NCBI GenBank assembly: GCA_964496035.1
Contig: CAZBXI010000038.1
Location: 1 to 14,165 of the forward strand
DNA from: EX4484-217-1 sp964496035
GTDB taxonomy: Archaea > Thermoproteota > Thermoprotei_A > EX4484-217-1
Length of the DNA: 14,165 bases
Reading direction: 5' to 3'
Each line of letters opens with the position of its first letter. Within the stretch, counting starts at the first letter, position 1. The notes below the pieces were generated by a model. The model had not been told where the DNA came from. It made no database searches and worked only from the letters and a program-made list of their open reading frames with translations. The translations under genes and the position numbers were made by a program. This document shows positions 13,409 to 14,165 of this stretch, piece by piece.

Positions 13409-13942
13409 ATGCGTAACATAGTTTATCAAGGCAAAAAATTCAATGTTCTCAAGGAATACATTACATTACCTAATGGTAGAAAAACTGTAAAGGAAATAGT
13501 TGACTACCCAGGAGCAGCTGCGGTACTACCTTTAATAAATGAGAACACTATCCTACTTCTAAAACAGTATAGAGCAGCGCTAAATCGTTGGATTATAGAA
13601 ATCCCAGCTGGAACGTTAAAACCCGGTGAAGCTCCTTTAGAATGCGCTATGAGAGAACTGGAAGAAGAAACAGGGTTTAAAGCTAAGAAATGGGTTAAAA
13701 TGCTTGAAATACATACCTCACCAGGATATAGTAATGAAGTTCTACACATATTTTTAGCTGAAAAACTAAAGAAGGGGATAAAGAAACCTGAAGAATCAGA
13801 AGTACTCAAGAACATTTATCTTTCATTAAATGATGCTTTAGGTATGATAAAAAGAGGTATAATAAAGGATGCGAAAACAATAATAGCGTTACTTTATTAT
13901 ACTTTTCACTTTAAACAAACCCGCCATATAATCACGGAATGA
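13409..13942 (+). CDS. nudF: Nudix hydrolase, ADP-ribose pyrophosphatase-like
   Basis: A 177-residue enzyme that cleaves nucleoside-diphosphate-linked compounds, most likely ADP-ribose, to AMP and ribose phosphate. The full Nudix box is present at residues 68-90: G68, E74, then REL at 82-84, E86, E87, G89, F90. Features of the ADP-ribose group are VKEIVDYPGAAAVLPL at the N-terminus, the QYRAALNRWIIEIPAGTL stretch before the box, and TSPGYSNEVLHIFLA after it. ATG 13409 is preferred because GGAGGT at 13394-13399 is an excellent SD and the family fold starts there. The frame is open from TTG 13319, which would add 30 residues with four cysteines (CFPCSTC and one more); I treat that as untranslated leader but cannot exclude it. 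The gene precedes the GC-rich RNA candidate. Confidence 0.9.
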   Translation: MRNIVYQGKKFNVLKEYITLPNGRKTVKEIVDYPGAAAVLPLINENTILLLKQYRAALNRWIIEIPAGTLKPGEAPLECAMRELEEETGFKAKKWVKMLEIHTSPGYSNEVLHIFLAEKLKKGIKKPEESEVLKNIYLSLNDALGMIKRGIIKDAKTIIALLYYTFHFKQTRHIITE

Positions 13943-13969
13943 AGAGGCGCTAGAAAGATGAAAGAATGT

Positions 13970-14057
13970 GTTGAGCCGGGAGTGACCCGTCCCGGCGCTC
14001 ATTAACCCCCGGGACTCGGGGGTGCCTTTTCGGCTTGCGCGGGAACCGGGGTTCAAC
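13970..14057 (+). ncRNA. GC-rich structured RNA candidate, family not recognised
   Basis: A sharply GC-rich block in an A+T-rich setting. Outer stem GTTGAGCC (13970-13977) pairs with GGTTCAAC (14050-14057), including one G-U. Inside are hairpin a (CCGGGA 13976-13981 with TCCCGG 13990-13995, sharing two bases with the outer stem), helix GCGC (13995-13998) with GCGC (14037-14040), hairpin b (CCCCCG 14006-14011 with CGGGGG 14017-14022) and a weak GCC/GGC hairpin (14024-14034). GTCCCGG (13989-13995) can also pair with CCGGGAC (14009-14015), excluding hairpins a and b, so a two-state switch is possible. It does not read as tRNA, 5S, SRP, RNase P or box C/D RNA on either strand. The next gene seems to have its own promoter after it, so this is more likely a separate or processed RNA than a leader. 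Strand is a guess, as helices also form from the complement. Confidence 0.55.
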
Positions 14058-14077
14058 ATTACATATTACTTTCAAAG

Positions 14078-14087
14078 TATTTTAAGA
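14078..14087 (+). promoter_or_regulatory. Candidate TATA box for the gene leaving the right edge
   Basis: GTATTTTAAG lies about 45 bases before a TTG at 14124 that has GAGGGATC (14109-14116) as SD. The expected start is near 14108. An alternative, ATTAAATTTA at 14097-14106, would give a near-leaderless transcript. Confidence 0.35.
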
Positions 14088-14123
14088 TTTACCAGCATTA
14101 AATTTACCGAGGGATCATTGTTT

Positions 14124-14162
14124 TTGAAATATGGTTTAGTACTACCTCAGGGGGTGCTGTAG
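14124..14162 (+). other. Short frame resembling a luciferase-like monooxygenase N-terminus, closed by TAG
   Basis: TTG at 14124 follows a well-spaced SD (GAGGGATC) and reads MKYGLVLPQGVL before an in-frame TAG at 14160-14162. K-[YF]-G-L-x-L-P-Q is the usual opening strand of LLM-class flavin/F420-dependent oxidoreductases. Only a dozen codons are visible before the window ends, so this may be a broken gene, a sequencing or frameshift site in the G run (14150-14154), a leader peptide, or chance. Confidence 0.25.
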
Positions 14163-14165
14163 GAT

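Noticed and set aside
13970..14057. Reading the GC-rich block as a tRNA (possibly with intron), 5S, SRP or RNase P RNA.
   Set aside because: No T-loop (TTCRA in a 5-bp stem), no anticodon arm at the right spacing on either strand, and none of the conserved core segments of the other RNAs.
13970..14070. Reading it as a box H/ACA guide RNA, since ACA occurs just after the outer stem.
   Set aside because: There are several separate hairpins rather than one long hairpin with a guide pocket, and no clear K-turn. Also no box C (RTGATGA) and box D (CTGA) pair for a C/D RNA.
1..14165. CRISPR arrays, insertion sequences, integrase or attachment sites.
   Set aside because: No regularly spaced direct repeats, transposase or integrase frames, terminal inverted repeats or tRNA-end duplications were found; the genes look like a stable chromosomal core with short spacers, none above about 225 bases.

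Overview
The window looks like a piece of a thermophilic archaeal chromosome, most likely Thermoproteota (Thermoprotei). The sequence is A+T-rich, and almost every gene or operon has an archaeal TATA box followed by a short leader with GGTG/GGAGG-type Shine-Dalgarno (SD) sequences. The ssb product is of the Sulfolobus SSB type and the GNAT protein is of the crenarchaeal Ard1/RimI type. GC-rich blocks stand out sharply as candidate structured RNA. The genus cannot be resolved.

Layout. 1-770: the 3' part of a DUF4010/MgtC-like membrane protein, cut by the window edge. 772-1557: a promoter, a strong 5' leader hairpin, and an ssb-pqqD-like operon closed by a T-rich terminator. 1658-5878: a secretion/pilus motor locus. 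It holds a RecA/KaiC-fold protein whose Walker A is degenerate (ArlH-like position), a GspE/TadA/ArlI-type ATPase, and two type II secretion F-domain membrane proteins that would form the platform as two chains. 5856-7354 (minus strand): a multi-zinc-ribbon protein with a C-terminal nuclease-like fold, convergent with and overlapping the pilus operon, preceded by a DUF488 gene. 7405-9140: an Ard1-like N-acetyltransferase, a soluble PA14-domain protein and an orphan 97-residue protein.

9145-10378: a thiol-redox pair, a membrane-anchored CPAC thioredoxin-like protein and CcdA, translationally coupled. 10392-12641: an HD-domain phosphohydrolase of the dNTPase/SAMHD1-like group and a UPF0173-type metallo-beta-lactamase-fold hydrolase. 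12649-13270: two divergent ribbon-helix-helix type genes whose shared control region carries several AGAG/CTCT dyads. 13409-13942: an ADP-ribose pyrophosphatase-like Nudix hydrolase. 13970-14057: a GC-rich, highly foldable block that I read as an undescribed structured RNA. At the right edge a separate promoter and SD precede a short frame resembling the start of a luciferase-like monooxygenase but stopped by TAG.

Most genes are housekeeping types. The parts that best merit follow-up are the structured RNA at the right end, the ssb leader hairpin, the H-I-J-ordered pilus motor with a dead Walker A, and the zinc-ribbon/nuclease-like fusion that overlaps it.
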